Below, piece after piece: positions 18,601 to 29,095 of a stretch of DNA of 64,000 bases. Source of the stretch: Noviherbaspirillum suwonense. Lineage in GTDB: Bacteria > Pseudomonadota > Gammaproteobacteria > Burkholderiales > Burkholderiaceae_D. Position 1 is the stretch's first letter, and every line of letters starts with the position of its first letter. The notes beneath the pieces are model-generated. The model was not told the origin of the DNA. It saw only the letters and a list, made by a program, of their open reading frames with translations, and did no database searches. A program made the translations under genes and the position numbers. Location of the stretch: contig NZ_FXUL01000006.1 of assembly GCF_900182955.1 (NCBI RefSeq), forward strand, positions 124,001 to 188,000, given 5' to 3'.

Positions 18601-19131
18601 GCCCGCACCCGCTTGTCGGACCTGACGCCGTCGCGCGAGCCGCGGCTGATGGCCGGCGTGATCGCCGGCATGCGCACCCAGATGACCCAGCGCGGCAAGA
18701 TGGTCATCGTGCTGCTCGACGACGGCAGCGCGGCGGTCGAAGTGACGGTCTACAACGAAGTGTTCGACGCCAACCGCGCGCTGTTCAAGGAAGACGAATT
18801 CCTGGCGGTGCAGGGCAAGGTATCGGAGGACCGCTTCTCCGGCGGGCTGCGCATCACCGCGGAAAAGGCGATGGACATCGCCACCGCGCGCGTCCAGTTC
18901 GGCAAGAAATTCGCGTTCTCGCTGACCGACAGCACGGACGCCGCGCAGATCCGCAACATCCTGTCGCAGTTCCGCTCGCCGCAGGGTTTGCCGCTGGCGA
19001 TGCGCTACACGCGTGACGGCATCGACTGCGAGGTGCAGTGGCCGGATGAATGGCGGGTCGCGCCCGCCGACGCGCTGAAGCAGTCGCTGTTCGACAGGCT
19101 GGGGGCGCGCAGCGCGGCGGTGGAGTACTGA
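15673..19131 (+). CDS. dnaE: DNA polymerase III alpha subunit
   Basis: The 1152-residue catalytic subunit of the replicative polymerase (DnaE1 type). The PHP domain starts with HLRLHSEFS near residue 6. The polymerase core has GPGRGSGAGSLVAYAL (about 360) and the catalytic PDFDIDFC motif near 400, later the fingers region GFNKSHAAAYALLSY. The tail includes a helix-hairpin-helix part and an OB fold (about 990-1070) for single-strand binding. Length equals that of other betaproteobacterial DnaE proteins, so the gene is intact. Confidence 0.97.
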   Translation: MTSPQFVHLRLHSEFSIADGLVRIDDVVKAAAKDSQPALAITDLANLFGMVKFYKAARGKGVKPIAGCDVWITNPDDREKPCRLLLLVKNKQGYLQLCELLSQAWLTNLYRGRAEIRAEWLQALEPGGLIALSGAHFGDIGCALERGNPQLAERCAERWAAVFPGHFYIEIQRAGQPNMEQQVRQSVALAAKLQLPVVATHPVQFLSADEFVAHEARTCIAEGEIMANARRPKRFNDQQAFKTQAEMAALFADLPGALENSVEIARRCNLVLELGKPKLPNFPTPDGMTIDEFLVAESKAGLELRLNHLFPDPAVREEKRARYEERLKFETDTIIKMGFPGYFLIVADFIRWAKNNGVPVGPGRGSGAGSLVAYALSITDLDPLAYNLLFERFLNPERVSMPDFDIDFCQEGRDRVIQYVKDRYGRDAVSQIATFGTMAAKGAVRDVGRVLDMGYNFCDGISKLIPFKPGKLVTIADAIEEEPLLKERMENEEEVRQLLELAQQVEGIARNIGMHAGGVLIAPGKLTDFCPLYTQGGDAGVVSQYDKDDVEAVGLVKFDFLGLTTLTILDRAVRYIRQLDPAMAEFSLDTLPLNDRASYELLTKARTVAVFQLESRGMQGMLKDARPDRFEDIIALVALYRPGPMDLIPDFCKRKHGERFDYPDPRTEGILSETYGIMVYQEQVMQMAQVIGGYSLGGADLLRRAMGKKKAEEMAEHRNIFREGAAKNGLTTEKADEIFDLMEKFAGYGFNKSHAAAYALLSYYTAYLKAHHPAAFMAANLSLAMDDTDKIKILVEDATDICGLTLLPPDINLSDYRFMPVGEPPSVTKKKVKGIRYGLGAVKGSGQGAIEAIVAARRDGPFTDLFDFCKRVDKKQINRRTIESLIRAGAFDSMEVDRGILLASVSFAMECAEQAEASANQVSLFGGDHSDMVAPPEYVKAQPWSEKQKLTEEKTALGFYLSGHLFNAYAEEARKFARTRLSDLTPSREPRLMAGVIAGMRTQMTQRGKMVIVLLDDGSAAVEVTVYNEVFDANRALFKEDEFLAVQGKVSEDRFSGGLRITAEKAMDIATARVQFGKKFAFSLTDSTDAAQIRNILSQFRSPQGLPLAMRYTRDGIDCEVQWPDEWRVAPADALKQSLFDRLGARSAAVEY

Positions 19132-19236
19132 TGCGGTCGCGCTGGTATCCGGTCGCATGCCGTTGCGCCGGACGGGGCTGCGCAGGTGGTGGCGGAAGAA
19201 TCAACGCGAGGGCTGGGGCTTGGCGCGTTCAGCACT

Positions 19237-20181
19237 TCAACCGAAACAGCTTCTAAAGAAATTCGTGAATCCTTGTGCCATCCAGGAAAAAAATGCGAGC
19301 AATCCTTTCCTGGACTTGGGCGGCAGTGGCGCCGCGTGACTGCTTTTATCCTGTGACATTGGCATAGGCATAGGCATAGGCATCCGCGCAGGCGTATTGT
19401 TCTCGGTCCTCGGGATCATCAATGACTGATCGATCAACGGACTCCGCTCGCTGGAAAAACTAGCGATTTCACCAATCTTCGAGGTCAATGCCATTTGCTC
19501 CGGGGGCTTGGGGGCGAGCATTGGCGCGGGGTGAATGATTTCGGCAGCCACCGGTTCATTGCCCGAAGTCCGGTTTGTTTTTCGCGCTGCGGCTTCCAAT
19601 GGCCGGGTAAAATTTTTCAGCCGGGGGCGTCGTGTTTTTCTCCTTGGCGGAGGACCTTGATCTGTCTCGCGGTGCTCGGCGGCGGACTGCGATGCTTTTT
19701 TTTCAAGTTCAATTGGCGCCATGATTGATGCAGATGAACGCGCAATCCCGGTCGTGATTTCTGCCGGCCTTTTCAGGATCGTTTCAAACAGCACGCGCAT
19801 TTCACCGGCTTTAATGTCGTGATCGAGAACATCTAACGCCGAGTGTTCAAGCTCGGCCAGGGCAGCCTTGGTTTTGTGATCATCCTGCAGCCGGTGCTCA
19901 ACTGAAAATTTAGCAGCTACGCCAAACATCAACTCGGCACATTGCATACGCTTGTCACGCTTGGTCGGACTTAACACACTGGCGAGCGATCGTGTTTTCC
20001 CTTTTCTCATCGACACATAGATTTCTGATGAGCCCTTCGTTTTACGCACACGAATCGGCGGATCTGGAACAACGCTTGCGCTCTCCTTCTGAAGATTATT
20101 CCTCGCATGGCTTACGTCTTCAAGAAAGGAGAAAATTTGCTGCGCATTGGTATTGCGAGTAATGCCTAACGTTTTATTCAT
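19237..20181 (-). CDS. hypothetical protein with MP dipeptide repeat (ORFan)
   Basis: A 314-residue protein I do not recognise. It is hydrophilic and basic. Residues 40-60 are Lys/Arg/Ser-rich, 90-140 are predicted helical, and 160-270 are low-complexity and probably disordered. They include a Met-Pro repeat (MPMPMPMP) just before a short hydrophobic, aromatic C-terminus (GLLAFFSWMAQGFTNFF). AGGGA six bases before the ATG and a fully open frame support a real gene. Base composition is more AT-rich than the neighbours, and the downstream region holds a broken HTH gene, so the segment may have been acquired. A secreted or effector-like role is possible but nothing proves it. Confidence 0.55.
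   Translation of the reverse strand: MNKTLGITRNTNAQQIFSFLEDVSHARNNLQKESASVVPDPPIRVRKTKGSSEIYVSMRKGKTRSLASVLSPTKRDKRMQCAELMFGVAAKFSVEHRLQDDHKTKAALAELEHSALDVLDHDIKAGEMRVLFETILKRPAEITTGIARSSASIMAPIELEKKASQSAAEHRETDQGPPPRRKTRRPRLKNFTRPLEAAARKTNRTSGNEPVAAEIIHPAPMLAPKPPEQMALTSKIGEIASFSSERSPLIDQSLMIPRTENNTPARMPMPMPMPMSQDKSSHAAPLPPKSRKGLLAFFSWMAQGFTNFFRSCFG
19361..19384 (+). repeat. hexanucleotide tandem repeat GGCATA x4
   Basis: Three exact GGCATA units plus GGCATC inside the hypothetical gene; on its coding strand they encode Met-Pro pairs. Slippage would keep the frame. Confidence 0.8.
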
Positions 20182-20601
20182 TTTATTTCCCTATCATTCT
20201 GGTTCGCTGCCCCCGACTGCGCCAATGTCATACCGAAGCTGCTTTTTCAGTACCGCTGGAAAGTGGATAGTCAAAGCATGGCGACATGAACGCATTGCTG
20301 AGTCACGGTCCTTGTAAGAAAGACCAGGCGCCGACAAGCCTTCGCAGTCCTATGGGGCAGCAATGCCGAAGCGCTTGGGCGCCGCCGGGCAGCTGCGCGC
20401 CCAGGCAAGGTCGGTTGGCATCGATCATCCCGGACGGCGGCGAGAAAACGTCGTGGCGCGTTGGGGAAGCGGAAAAGATAAAGTTCAAATGCTTTCAAGC
20501 CGTATGCAATCAGGCAATCGAATACGCTCATAAACGGCCGGGAAACCGTTCTATGAATATAGATATGTACAGAGGATCAGAATTTGTATTGTTCTATATA
20601 T
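20182..20601. other. 420-base gap without a convincing gene
   Basis: Open frames on both strands here are short, lack ribosome-binding sites and have compositions unlike protein. The right end (20540-20600) is AT-rich and could hold the promoter of the HTH pseudogene (TTGTAT and TATATAT near 20585-20600). I see no RNA gene or terminator. Confidence 0.5.
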
Positions 20602-20899
20602 ATGCCGAAGACCGCCCATGCACTCTTGCAATTGCCTCCGGCGATCGCCGCCGCCATCGAAAAACTGGGCGCGGACCTGGCAGTTGCCCGCCTGCGCCGC
20701 GGGGGAATCATTGAGGACCTGGGCGGGGCGCATGGGGGTGTCCGTGCCCACGCTGCAGCGGCTCGAAGCCGGGGATCCGGCGGTCGGCATCGTCGCGACC
20801 GCGCCCTGGCTTATCCGGCGCGATGGTGAACTGGGAAATCTTGCGGCGCCCGAACACGACCAGGGCGCGATCGAATTGGATGTCCGCGAAGCTGTCAAA
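20602..20899 (+). pseudogene. frameshifted HipB-like HTH regulator remnant
   Basis: The first 33 codons (MPKTAHALLQLPPAIAAAIE...) continue logically only in the next frame from base 20702 (ESLRTWAGRMGVSVPTLQRLEAGDP), which is a clear helix-turn-helix of the XRE/HipB kind ending near DVREAVK. One extra G in the run of five at 20701-20705 explains the break. Genes of this family often precede a hipA-type kinase toxin; none is found here, the space to the rpoD terminator being too short. It is probably a decayed antitoxin or regulator, although a sequencing error in the G-run cannot be excluded. Confidence 0.6.
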
Positions 20900-21043
20900 C
20901 CGGAGGGGGCGCAGGCGTCTGCCGAGGTCCGTATCGGCGCAAGCCGGCCAAAGCGCTGCCATGCGCCTAAACGACTTGTTCCTTTGCTGCCTGGGCGAGA
21001 CGTCCAGGCAGTGCGGCTCGCGAAGCATCACCCGCGCCGCGCA

Positions 21044-21071
21044 ATGAAAAAAGCCGGCTTGCGCCGGCTTT
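21044..21071 (-). terminator. Rho-independent terminator of rpoD
   Basis: A 9-bp stem (AAAGCCGGC arm, loop TTGC) eight bases after the rpoD stop, followed on the minus strand by a run of T. Confidence 0.9.
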
Positions 21072-21078
21072 GCTTCGA

Positions 21079-23490
<2,412 letters not shown>

Positions 23491-23812
23491 TGCGTCGATA
23501 TCAGGTCGGACAAGGCTTGCGCTTTATGGAATGCCGGAAGCCCGGTCTGGGCCACCGGCGTCGCAGGCATGGCGGTAAGGATAGAAGGTAAGGTCGTTAG
23601 GTCGGAATTCAACCTGCAGGTTCCGTAGTCGACCCGCATGATAGACCGTCATGCATGCTGCGTCAGCAAATGACGTCAGATTCAGGGGCTGCTCGTGATA
23701 TGCCTCAGCATCATTTTGTGGTTGGCTGACAACATCCGTCGGCTTTCAATTCCACCAGTCATCTTACATCCGCACCTTGCGCGGCGCTCGATGCGGCATC
23801 AGCGTACCGGAA
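23491..23812. other. rpoD upstream region, no gene seen
   Basis: About 320 bases that must hold the leftward rpoD promoter. I find a TGACGTCA palindrome near 23668 and several TATCAT-like -10 candidates, but no pair that stands out. No gene is supported. Confidence 0.5.
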
Positions 23813-23813
23813 T

Positions 23814-23842
23814 TAAAAAAAGCCCGCTGTTAAGGCGGGCTT
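23814..23842 (-). terminator. Rho-independent terminator of the hydrolase lipoprotein gene
   Basis: AAGCCCGC/GCGGGCTT stem (8 bp, 7-base loop), followed on the minus strand by TTTTTT. It lies about 120 bases beyond the stop at 23961. Confidence 0.8.
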
Positions 23843-23960
23843 GAATCTATTCCCATGAGGAGATAGAGGAGACAGGCGGATTATGTTGGCTAATGGAAAA
23901 TAAAGCCAATTGCCCGTTCAGATATCAGACATCCGATTCATGAATAGCAAGCACCGGGCC

Positions 23961-25457
23961 CTAGCTGCAGGAAGGGATGATTGCGGTGTTCTTACGGACG
24001 TTTTGGAGCGCAGTACTGTCATCCTGGGTGAAATTGTTGTCGCTGAACTTGCAGCCGTACTTCGGATCGGCCACGGTTGCCGGCGTCAGGACGTCGTCGC
24101 CTGCAGGTTTGATGCCTTTCTGTTCCCAGTTCACCATCGCGTCGAATGCCGCTGCCTGCTCGTTGAACGTGAAGTCGCAATGGCTCACGCCGCGGATCGC
24201 ACGCTGCACCAGCAAGTTGGACGTACCCTGTTGGTCCGCCCGACGCTTGTAAATCTGTTCCATGCTGAACGGCACGTACATGTCGCCCAGGGTGTGGATC
24301 GTCACGACAGGCACGCTGATGATCGCATTGGTCTTGGGCACCCAGCGCAAGCCGTCGGTGCGCAGGCGGTTGGCGTCGGCGACCGGCGTGACCTTGAGAG
24401 TCGAGTTGGTGTATGACTGCTCTGCGGCGCTGACTGCCGGGTTGTTATCGAGCTGGTAGACCGTGTTTACCGTCGAGACGACGCGCTCGTTCAGGATGCC
24501 CGTGATGGTGCCATCGCTGCCGAAGGTGCCCCACACGGTGTTTTGCAGCGGACCCGCATAACCGACATCGAACAGCGGCCGGGCGCCGCCCGTCAGGTTT
24601 TGCACGATCGTCTTCAGTTGCTGGCCTTGCGCGGTCGGCACCGCGGCTGCGGCCGGCGTGGGAGCTATCGGGAAGCTGGAGAACAGCTTGCTGATGACCT
24701 GCGGCTGGATATCGGTCCAGTTCGTAACCGGCCAGCTGGTAGCCGGGATGCCGGCTTCCTTCTGTGCTGCGAGCTGGTAGGCGGTGAAATAGTCGAACAG
24801 CTCGGTGTCGCCCAGCACGCCGCACATCGGCACGGCGCCGTTGTAGCGGATCTTGTTGTTGGCCGTGCGGATATTTTCCTCGTCGACCGCGGCGGCTGAA
24901 ATATGGCCGCCCATCGACACGCCGATGATGTAAGTCTTGCTTGGCGCCGCCAGTGTCCTGCCGTTGGCCTTGGCAATGTCGTTGAAAGCCAGCGCCAGCG
25001 CATTGGTGTCCTCGACCCCGGCGCGCACGTCGTAGTAATTCCTGCTGTAGCTCGACGCGGCCCAGGCATAGCCCTGGGTGATCAGGTGGCGGCGGATTGC
25101 GGGAGTCTGGGCAACCAGGTTGGGACCGGTGCCGGCATAGCCATGGGCATACATCACGAGCATGCCGTTCCAGTTCTTCGGCACTTCGATCGAGTAGGAA
25201 GCTCCTTTGTTGACGCCAACCCAGCGATCGGTTTCCGGGGCTGCCGGCGTGCCTGCCGCGTTCGCAAGCGCATTCAATGTCGGAACTACCGGGGTGAAGG
25301 TGCGTGAGTCCTGTGGACGGGCGACTTCGACAGCAGCAGCTACTGATGAACTGTTGTTATCGTTGTCGCTGCCGCCGCATGCCGAAAGGGCGAGAACGGC
25401 AAGGAGAGGGGTGAATGCATAGCGGGAATTGAAACGGGATTGCCGTTGCTGGGTCAT
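23961..25457 (-). CDS. secreted alpha/beta-hydrolase lipoprotein
   Basis: A 498-residue protein with a lipoprotein signal peptide (LALSAC, Cys at about residue 27) followed by a Ser/Asn-rich linker. The body is an alpha/beta hydrolase: the oxyanion region MLVMYAHGYAG, the nucleophile elbow GVSMGGH (Ser near 178) and a late His in GVSHCDF. It is likely an esterase, lipase or depolymerase displayed on the envelope; the substrate is unknown. GGAG nine bases before the ATG at 25457 supports this start over a TTG two codons upstream. It is monocistronic, with its own terminator. Confidence 0.8.
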   Translation of the reverse strand: MTQQRQSRFNSRYAFTPLLAVLALSACGGSDNDNNSSSVAAAVEVARPQDSRTFTPVVPTLNALANAAGTPAAPETDRWVGVNKGASYSIEVPKNWNGMLVMYAHGYAGTGPNLVAQTPAIRRHLITQGYAWAASSYSRNYYDVRAGVEDTNALALAFNDIAKANGRTLAAPSKTYIIGVSMGGHISAAAVDEENIRTANNKIRYNGAVPMCGVLGDTELFDYFTAYQLAAQKEAGIPATSWPVTNWTDIQPQVISKLFSSFPIAPTPAAAAVPTAQGQQLKTIVQNLTGGARPLFDVGYAGPLQNTVWGTFGSDGTITGILNERVVSTVNTVYQLDNNPAVSAAEQSYTNSTLKVTPVADANRLRTDGLRWVPKTNAIISVPVVTIHTLGDMYVPFSMEQIYKRRADQQGTSNLLVQRAIRGVSHCDFTFNEQAAAFDAMVNWEQKGIKPAGDDVLTPATVADPKYGCKFSDNNFTQDDSTALQNVRKNTAIIPSCS

Positions 25458-25712
25458 GAACAAGTCTCCGAAGTTTTATATTAGTTTTGCAGTGCGGAAC
25501 ACGGTTCCGTATGTGCACTTTATTGTAGATAGGAAGTTACATGAAAGTAAATAAGGGTGACGCAGATAAATCCATGTCCATCAAACGGGTTGTGGCGAAG
25601 GAGGCACAGGAGGTGTGCCTGGACCTAATGCGCGCCAGAGTACGATGCACTTTCGCCGCATCCTTTAATATGCCTCTTTTGCAAGCCGCTTAACGAAAGC
25701 CGAGGAAACGCA

Positions 25713-26903
25713 ATGACAGCAGTAGTACGCAGCCTGCTCGAGACCGATCTCTACAAGTTCACCATGTGGCAGGCGCTATTGCACAGCCATCCGGGCGCCC
25801 AGACCGAATACACGTTCGCGCTGCGCAATACGCCTGCCTTCCCGCTGGCAGAGCTCAAGGAGGAAATCGACCGGGAGCTCGACCATCTATGCAGCCTGCA
25901 TTTCCTCGACGAGGAACTGGCCTTCCTGCGCCGCCTGCGCTTCATCAAGAGCGATTTCGTCGATTTCCTGACGGTGTTCCGCTTCCAGCGGAAATTCATT
26001 ACCGTGACGACGGAAGGCGACAACCTGCGGATACGCGCGGTTGGTCCGCAGGTGCATGTGATGGGATTCGAGATTTTCGTGCTCTATATAGTCAACGAGC
26101 TTTACTTCAGGCGCTTTCCGAAGGAGCCGGCCATCAAGGAAGGCCGCCGACGGCTGGCCGACAAGATCGAGCTGCTGCGCCGGTTCAGCAAGGAACTGCC
26201 GGAAAAGCACAGTTTCTCGTTTTTCGACTTCGGCACGCGCCGCCGTTTTTCAGGCGAATGGCATGACGAGGTGCTGGCGACGCTGGGACGCGAAGTGCCG
26301 ATGTACTTCAAGGGCACGTCCAATGTCTACCTGGCGATGAAGCACAACCTGGTGCCGATCGGCACCATGGCCCATGAATACCTGCAGTCCTACCAGTCAT
26401 TCGGCGTGCGGCTGCGCGACTTCCAGAAGTCGGCGCTCGAGGACTGGGTGCAGGAATATCGCGGCGACCTCGGCACCGCGCTGACCGACGTCGTCGGCAT
26501 GGATGCCTTCCTCAACGACTTCGATCTCTACTTCGCCAAGCTGTTCGACGGCCTCCGGCACGACTCCGGCGACCCCATCGTCTGGGGCGAGAAGGCGCTG
26601 GCGCATTATGCGAAGCTGCGGATCGACGCCAATACCAAGCGCCTGGTGTTCTCGGACGGGCTGGACATCCCGACGGCGATCCGGCTCTACCGGCATTTTG
26701 CCGGACGCACGCAGACCGGTTTCGGCATCGGCACCAATCTCACCAACGACCTCGGCATCGCGCCGCTCAACATCGTGATGAAGCTGACGTCCTGCAATGG
26801 CCAGCCGGTGGCGAAATTGTCCGACTCGCCGGGCAAGGGCACGATGTGCACCGATGAAACCTTCCTGGCCTACCTGCGCCAGGTGTTCAACCATCCCGCC
26901 TAG
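25713..26903 (+). CDS. pncB: nicotinate phosphoribosyltransferase
   Basis: A 396-residue enzyme of NAD salvage that joins nicotinate to PRPP with ATP hydrolysis. Landmarks are [14 protein letters not shown] at the N-terminus, [35 protein letters not shown] with the phosphorylated His, and the PRPP-binding region [22 protein letters not shown] lies just before the ATG. It is convergent with trmB, and the two stop codons overlap. Confidence 0.95.
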   Translation: MTAVVRSLLETDLYKFTMWQALLHSHPGAQTEYTFALRNTPAFPLAELKEEIDRELDHLCSLHFLDEELAFLRRLRFIKSDFVDFLTVFRFQRKFITVTTEGDNLRIRAVGPQVHVMGFEIFVLYIVNELYFRRFPKEPAIKEGRRRLADKIELLRRFSKELPEKHSFSFFDFGTRRRFSGEWHDEVLATLGREVPMYFKGTSNVYLAMKHNLVPIGTMAHEYLQSYQSFGVRLRDFQKSALEDWVQEYRGDLGTALTDVVGMDAFLNDFDLYFAKLFDGLRHDSGDPIVWGEKALAHYAKLRIDANTKRLVFSDGLDIPTAIRLYRHFAGRTQTGFGIGTNLTNDLGIAPLNIVMKLTSCNGQPVAKLSDSPGKGTMCTDETFLAYLRQVFNHPA

Positions 26904-27628
26904 GCGTCGGCGCGCAGCCGGAACACCAGGTCCCAGACGCCGTGGCCCAGCTTGAGGCCGCGGTTTTCAAACTTGGTCACCGGGCGGTAGGACGGCCGTG
27001 GCGCATAGCCGGCGGCGGTGTTTTCCAGCGAGGGATCGGCGCCCAGCACATCGAGCATCTGCGTCGCATAGTCTTCCCAGTCGGTCGCGCAATGCAGGTA
27101 GCCGCCCGGCGCCAGCCGCGACGCCAGCAATGCGACGAACGCCGGCTGGATCAGGCGCCGCTTGTTATGGCGGGCCTTGTGCCACGGGTCGGGGAAAAAC
27201 ACGTGCACGCCGGCCAGCGAGCGCGGTGCGATCATGTGATTGACTACTTCCACCGCGTCATGCTGGATCAGCCGCAGGTTGCGCAGTTCCTGTTCACCAA
27301 TGAGCTTCAGCAGGCTGCCCACGCCGGGCGTATGGACTTCCACGCCCAGGAAGTTGCTGTCCGGCATTGCGGCCGCGATCGCCGCCGTGGTGCCGCCCAT
27401 GCCGTAGCCGATTTCCAGGATGGTGGGCGCCGTACGCCCGAAAGCGGCATCGAAGTCCAGCGGCGCTTTCTCGTAGGGGAGGCAGAATTGCGGCCCCAGC
27501 GTGTCGAGCGCACGCGCCTGGGCTGGCGACAGGCGGCCGGCGCGGGTCACGAAACTGCGGATGCGGCGCTCGGACGGATCGTAAAAAAGGTTCTTGCCGG
27601 CTTCGTCGGCGGTGCGTTTTTCGGACAT
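26900..27628 (-). CDS. trmB: tRNA (guanine-N7-)-methyltransferase
   Basis: A 242-residue SAM-dependent enzyme that methylates G46 in the tRNA variable loop. Motif I is [15 protein letters not shown] (about 70-84), followed by [15 protein letters not shown], the [12 protein letters not shown] segment and the family hallmark [17 protein letters not shown]. Its TAG stop shares CTAG with the pncB stop on the other strand. Confidence 0.95.
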   Translation of the reverse strand: MSEKRTADEAGKNLFYDPSERRIRSFVTRAGRLSPAQARALDTLGPQFCLPYEKAPLDFDAAFGRTAPTILEIGYGMGGTTAAIAAAMPDSNFLGVEVHTPGVGSLLKLIGEQELRNLRLIQHDAVEVVNHMIAPRSLAGVHVFFPDPWHKARHNKRRLIQPAFVALLASRLAPGGYLHCATDWEDYATQMLDVLGADPSLENTAAGYAPRPSYRPVTKFENRGLKLGHGVWDLVFRLRADA

Positions 27629-27653
27629 GCGAGAAATGGCTGGCTGGGAAATG

Positions 27654-27676
27654 AAAAGGCACCGACAGGTGCCTTT
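27654..27676 (-). terminator. terminator of tRNA-Gly
   Basis: AAAGGCACC/GGTGCCTTT stem (9 bp, loop GACA), nine bases after the tRNA 3' end on the minus strand and followed by TTTT. Confidence 0.85.
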
Positions 27677-27684
27677 CAGGAATA

Positions 27685-27758
27685 TGGAGCGGGTGAAGGG
27701 GATCGAACCCTCGTCTAGAGCTTGGGAAGCTTTCGTTCTACCATTGAACTACACCCGC
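27685..27758 (-). tRNA. tRNA-Gly (anticodon CCC)
   Basis: A 74-base gene with CCA encoded. The acceptor stem is GCGGGTG paired with CACCCGC, the D arm GTTCAATGGTAGAAC, the anticodon loop TTCCCAA within the AGCT/AGCT-like stem, and the T arm AGGGTTCGATCCCCT-like. It closely resembles the E. coli glyU type. Its own terminator follows. Confidence 0.95.
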
Positions 27759-27836
27759 GGGAGAGCGCATTTTACGCGGGATTGAAACGTGCGCGCAATC
27801 GAAGAACTCCCAGCGGAAGAACACCCATAACAGTAA

Positions 27837-27870
27837 GAAGGGCCATGACTGCATGCAGTCATGGCCCTTC
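27837..27870. terminator. perfect 34-base palindrome after the first PEP-CTERM gene
   Basis: Two 17-base arms (from GAAGGGCC to GGCCCTTC) with no spacer, centred on GCATGC. As RNA it folds into a long stem. It lies 49 bases after the stop of the minus-strand PEP-CTERM gene, with only a weak CTTCTTA tail, so it probably acts as its terminator or 3' stabiliser. Confidence 0.6.
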
Positions 27871-27918
27871 ACAGGTGTAAAGCTTTCCGACAGATCTCTG
27901 CCGAGAAACTATTTTGGC

Positions 27919-28731
27919 TTATGCCTGCTTGCGGCGCAGGCTCAGGCCGAGACCCAGCAGGCCGAGGCCGACCAGGGCAATGCTGGTTGGCTCAGGGACG
28001 TTGTTGAATGCCACGTCCAGCGAACCGTTGAGAACCTGACGGCCGGTGGGACTGAAGTTATTCAGTTGGCCCGACTGGAACGACAGTTGATAGAAAGGCG
28101 AAGGCGCCACGAAGAAACCGCTTCCTGCCGTCGACAGATCGAACGTTGTGGTGGTGCCGAAATTACCGCAGTTGATGCCGCTGCCAGCGCCCGTACCGCA
28201 GGTTGGGAGCGAAGGGTCGAGTGTGCCCTGGCCGAAGACCGGCATACCGGTCGCCAAGCTGACGTCCTCACCAGTGCCTACGTTAGTGAAATCGCCCGTC
28301 GTGCCGGCGGTGAATGCCGTGTCACGATTCCGGTCCAGGAACACACCGAGAGAGCCTGTGCCAGGGGTGAAATTGAAGGTCGTGGCGCCGCCGCTTTGGG
28401 TATAGGTGCCGCTCGCCTTGTAGAGGGCGTAGATGCCATAGTCAGAACCGAGTCCGCTGCGGCCTGCGTCGATCTGTTGCGTGCCGTCGTTGGAAACAAA
28501 GGCGGCTGCTTTCCAGTACAGCGACACGTCAAAGGAGTTGTTCGCGCCGAAGGTGGCGATCTCGACATAGTTGCCGGTCATCTTGTCGGCAACGAAATTC
28601 GCATTTTCGCCAACTGGATTGATCGTGAAGTCATTGAAGATCGTGCTTTGCGCCGACGCCGCGGTGGAGGCAAAAGCGCAGGCTGCGGTGATAGCGCAAG
28701 CCATCAGGGTTTTGCTGAATGTGGTTTTCAT
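27919..28731 (-). CDS. PEP-CTERM sorting-signal protein, copy 1 (flocculation-associated type)
   Basis: A 270-residue secreted protein. The signal peptide ends near ASAQ (residue 28). The body has the conserved ADKMTGNYVEI, SLYWKAAAFVSNDG and YGIYALY blocks, a Cys pair (PTCG...INCG), and the block PFYQLSFQSGQLNNF. The C-terminus is a canonical PEP-CTERM: VPEP, a transmembrane stretch of Gly/Leu and a final RRK. Exosortase would cut after the membrane segment and release or anchor the protein at the surface. The body resembles flocculation-associated PEP-CTERM proteins of Zoogloea-like bacteria, from memory and with moderate confidence. A close paralogue lies directly upstream. No exosortase gene is in the window. 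Confidence 0.82.
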   Translation of the reverse strand: MKTTFSKTLMACAITAACAFASTAASAQSTIFNDFTINPVGENANFVADKMTGNYVEIATFGANNSFDVSLYWKAAAFVSNDGTQQIDAGRSGLGSDYGIYALYKASGTYTQSGGATTFNFTPGTGSLGVFLDRNRDTAFTAGTTGDFTNVGTGEDVSLATGMPVFGQGTLDPSLPTCGTGAGSGINCGNFGTTTTFDLSTAGSGFFVAPSPFYQLSFQSGQLNNFSPTGRQVLNGSLDVAFNNVPEPTSIALVGLGLLGLGLSLRRKQA

Positions 28732-29005
28732 GATTTCTCCGAATGATACTGATTCAAATTATTTACTGATTGTAACTATATGGTTACATTTCAGAATAGC
28801 ATCTGTTTAATGCTTTCACATACCAAAGCAATCCCCATGCCAGTAAATAAAGTACTTAATAATCAATAACCTATGGATTTTGCAACACCATTTTTCTAAA
28901 AACTGTAAAAAATACTGACAATTTTAATTTACATTCGAGCAATCAAGTGACCGTTGGAAATGCATGTTGCCGGTTCTTCGCGACATCATCCTATTCCCTC
29001 AAAAG
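28732..29005. other. AT-rich spacer with promoter region of PEP-CTERM copy 1
   Basis: About 270 AT-rich bases between the two PEP-CTERM genes. No open frame is supported. It must contain the minus-strand promoter of copy 1, because copy 2 ends in a strong terminator. Confidence 0.5.
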
Positions 29006-29038
29006 AAAAAATCCATGGCCAAAGACCATGGATTTTTT
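29006..29038 (-). terminator. strong bidirectional terminator of PEP-CTERM copy 2
   Basis: A 13-bp stem (AAAAAATCCATGG with its complement) and a 7-base loop, with A-run and T-run on either side. It lies about 60 bases beyond the stop at 29096. Confidence 0.88.
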
Positions 29039-29095
29039 TTGACGTTACAGCTGCTACAGCAAGAACGATCGCGTTAGTGGCGATCAAGCCATAAC

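Noticed and set aside
15583-19158. 1191-codon open frame on the minus strand opposite dnaE
   Set aside because: It mirrors dnaE exactly, is full of His, Gln and Arg as expected from the complement of GC-rich codons, and has no family motif or ribosome-binding site.
20286-20714. 142-codon open frame upstream of the HTH pseudogene
   Set aside because: It runs over the pseudogene in another frame and has no start site or protein-like composition.
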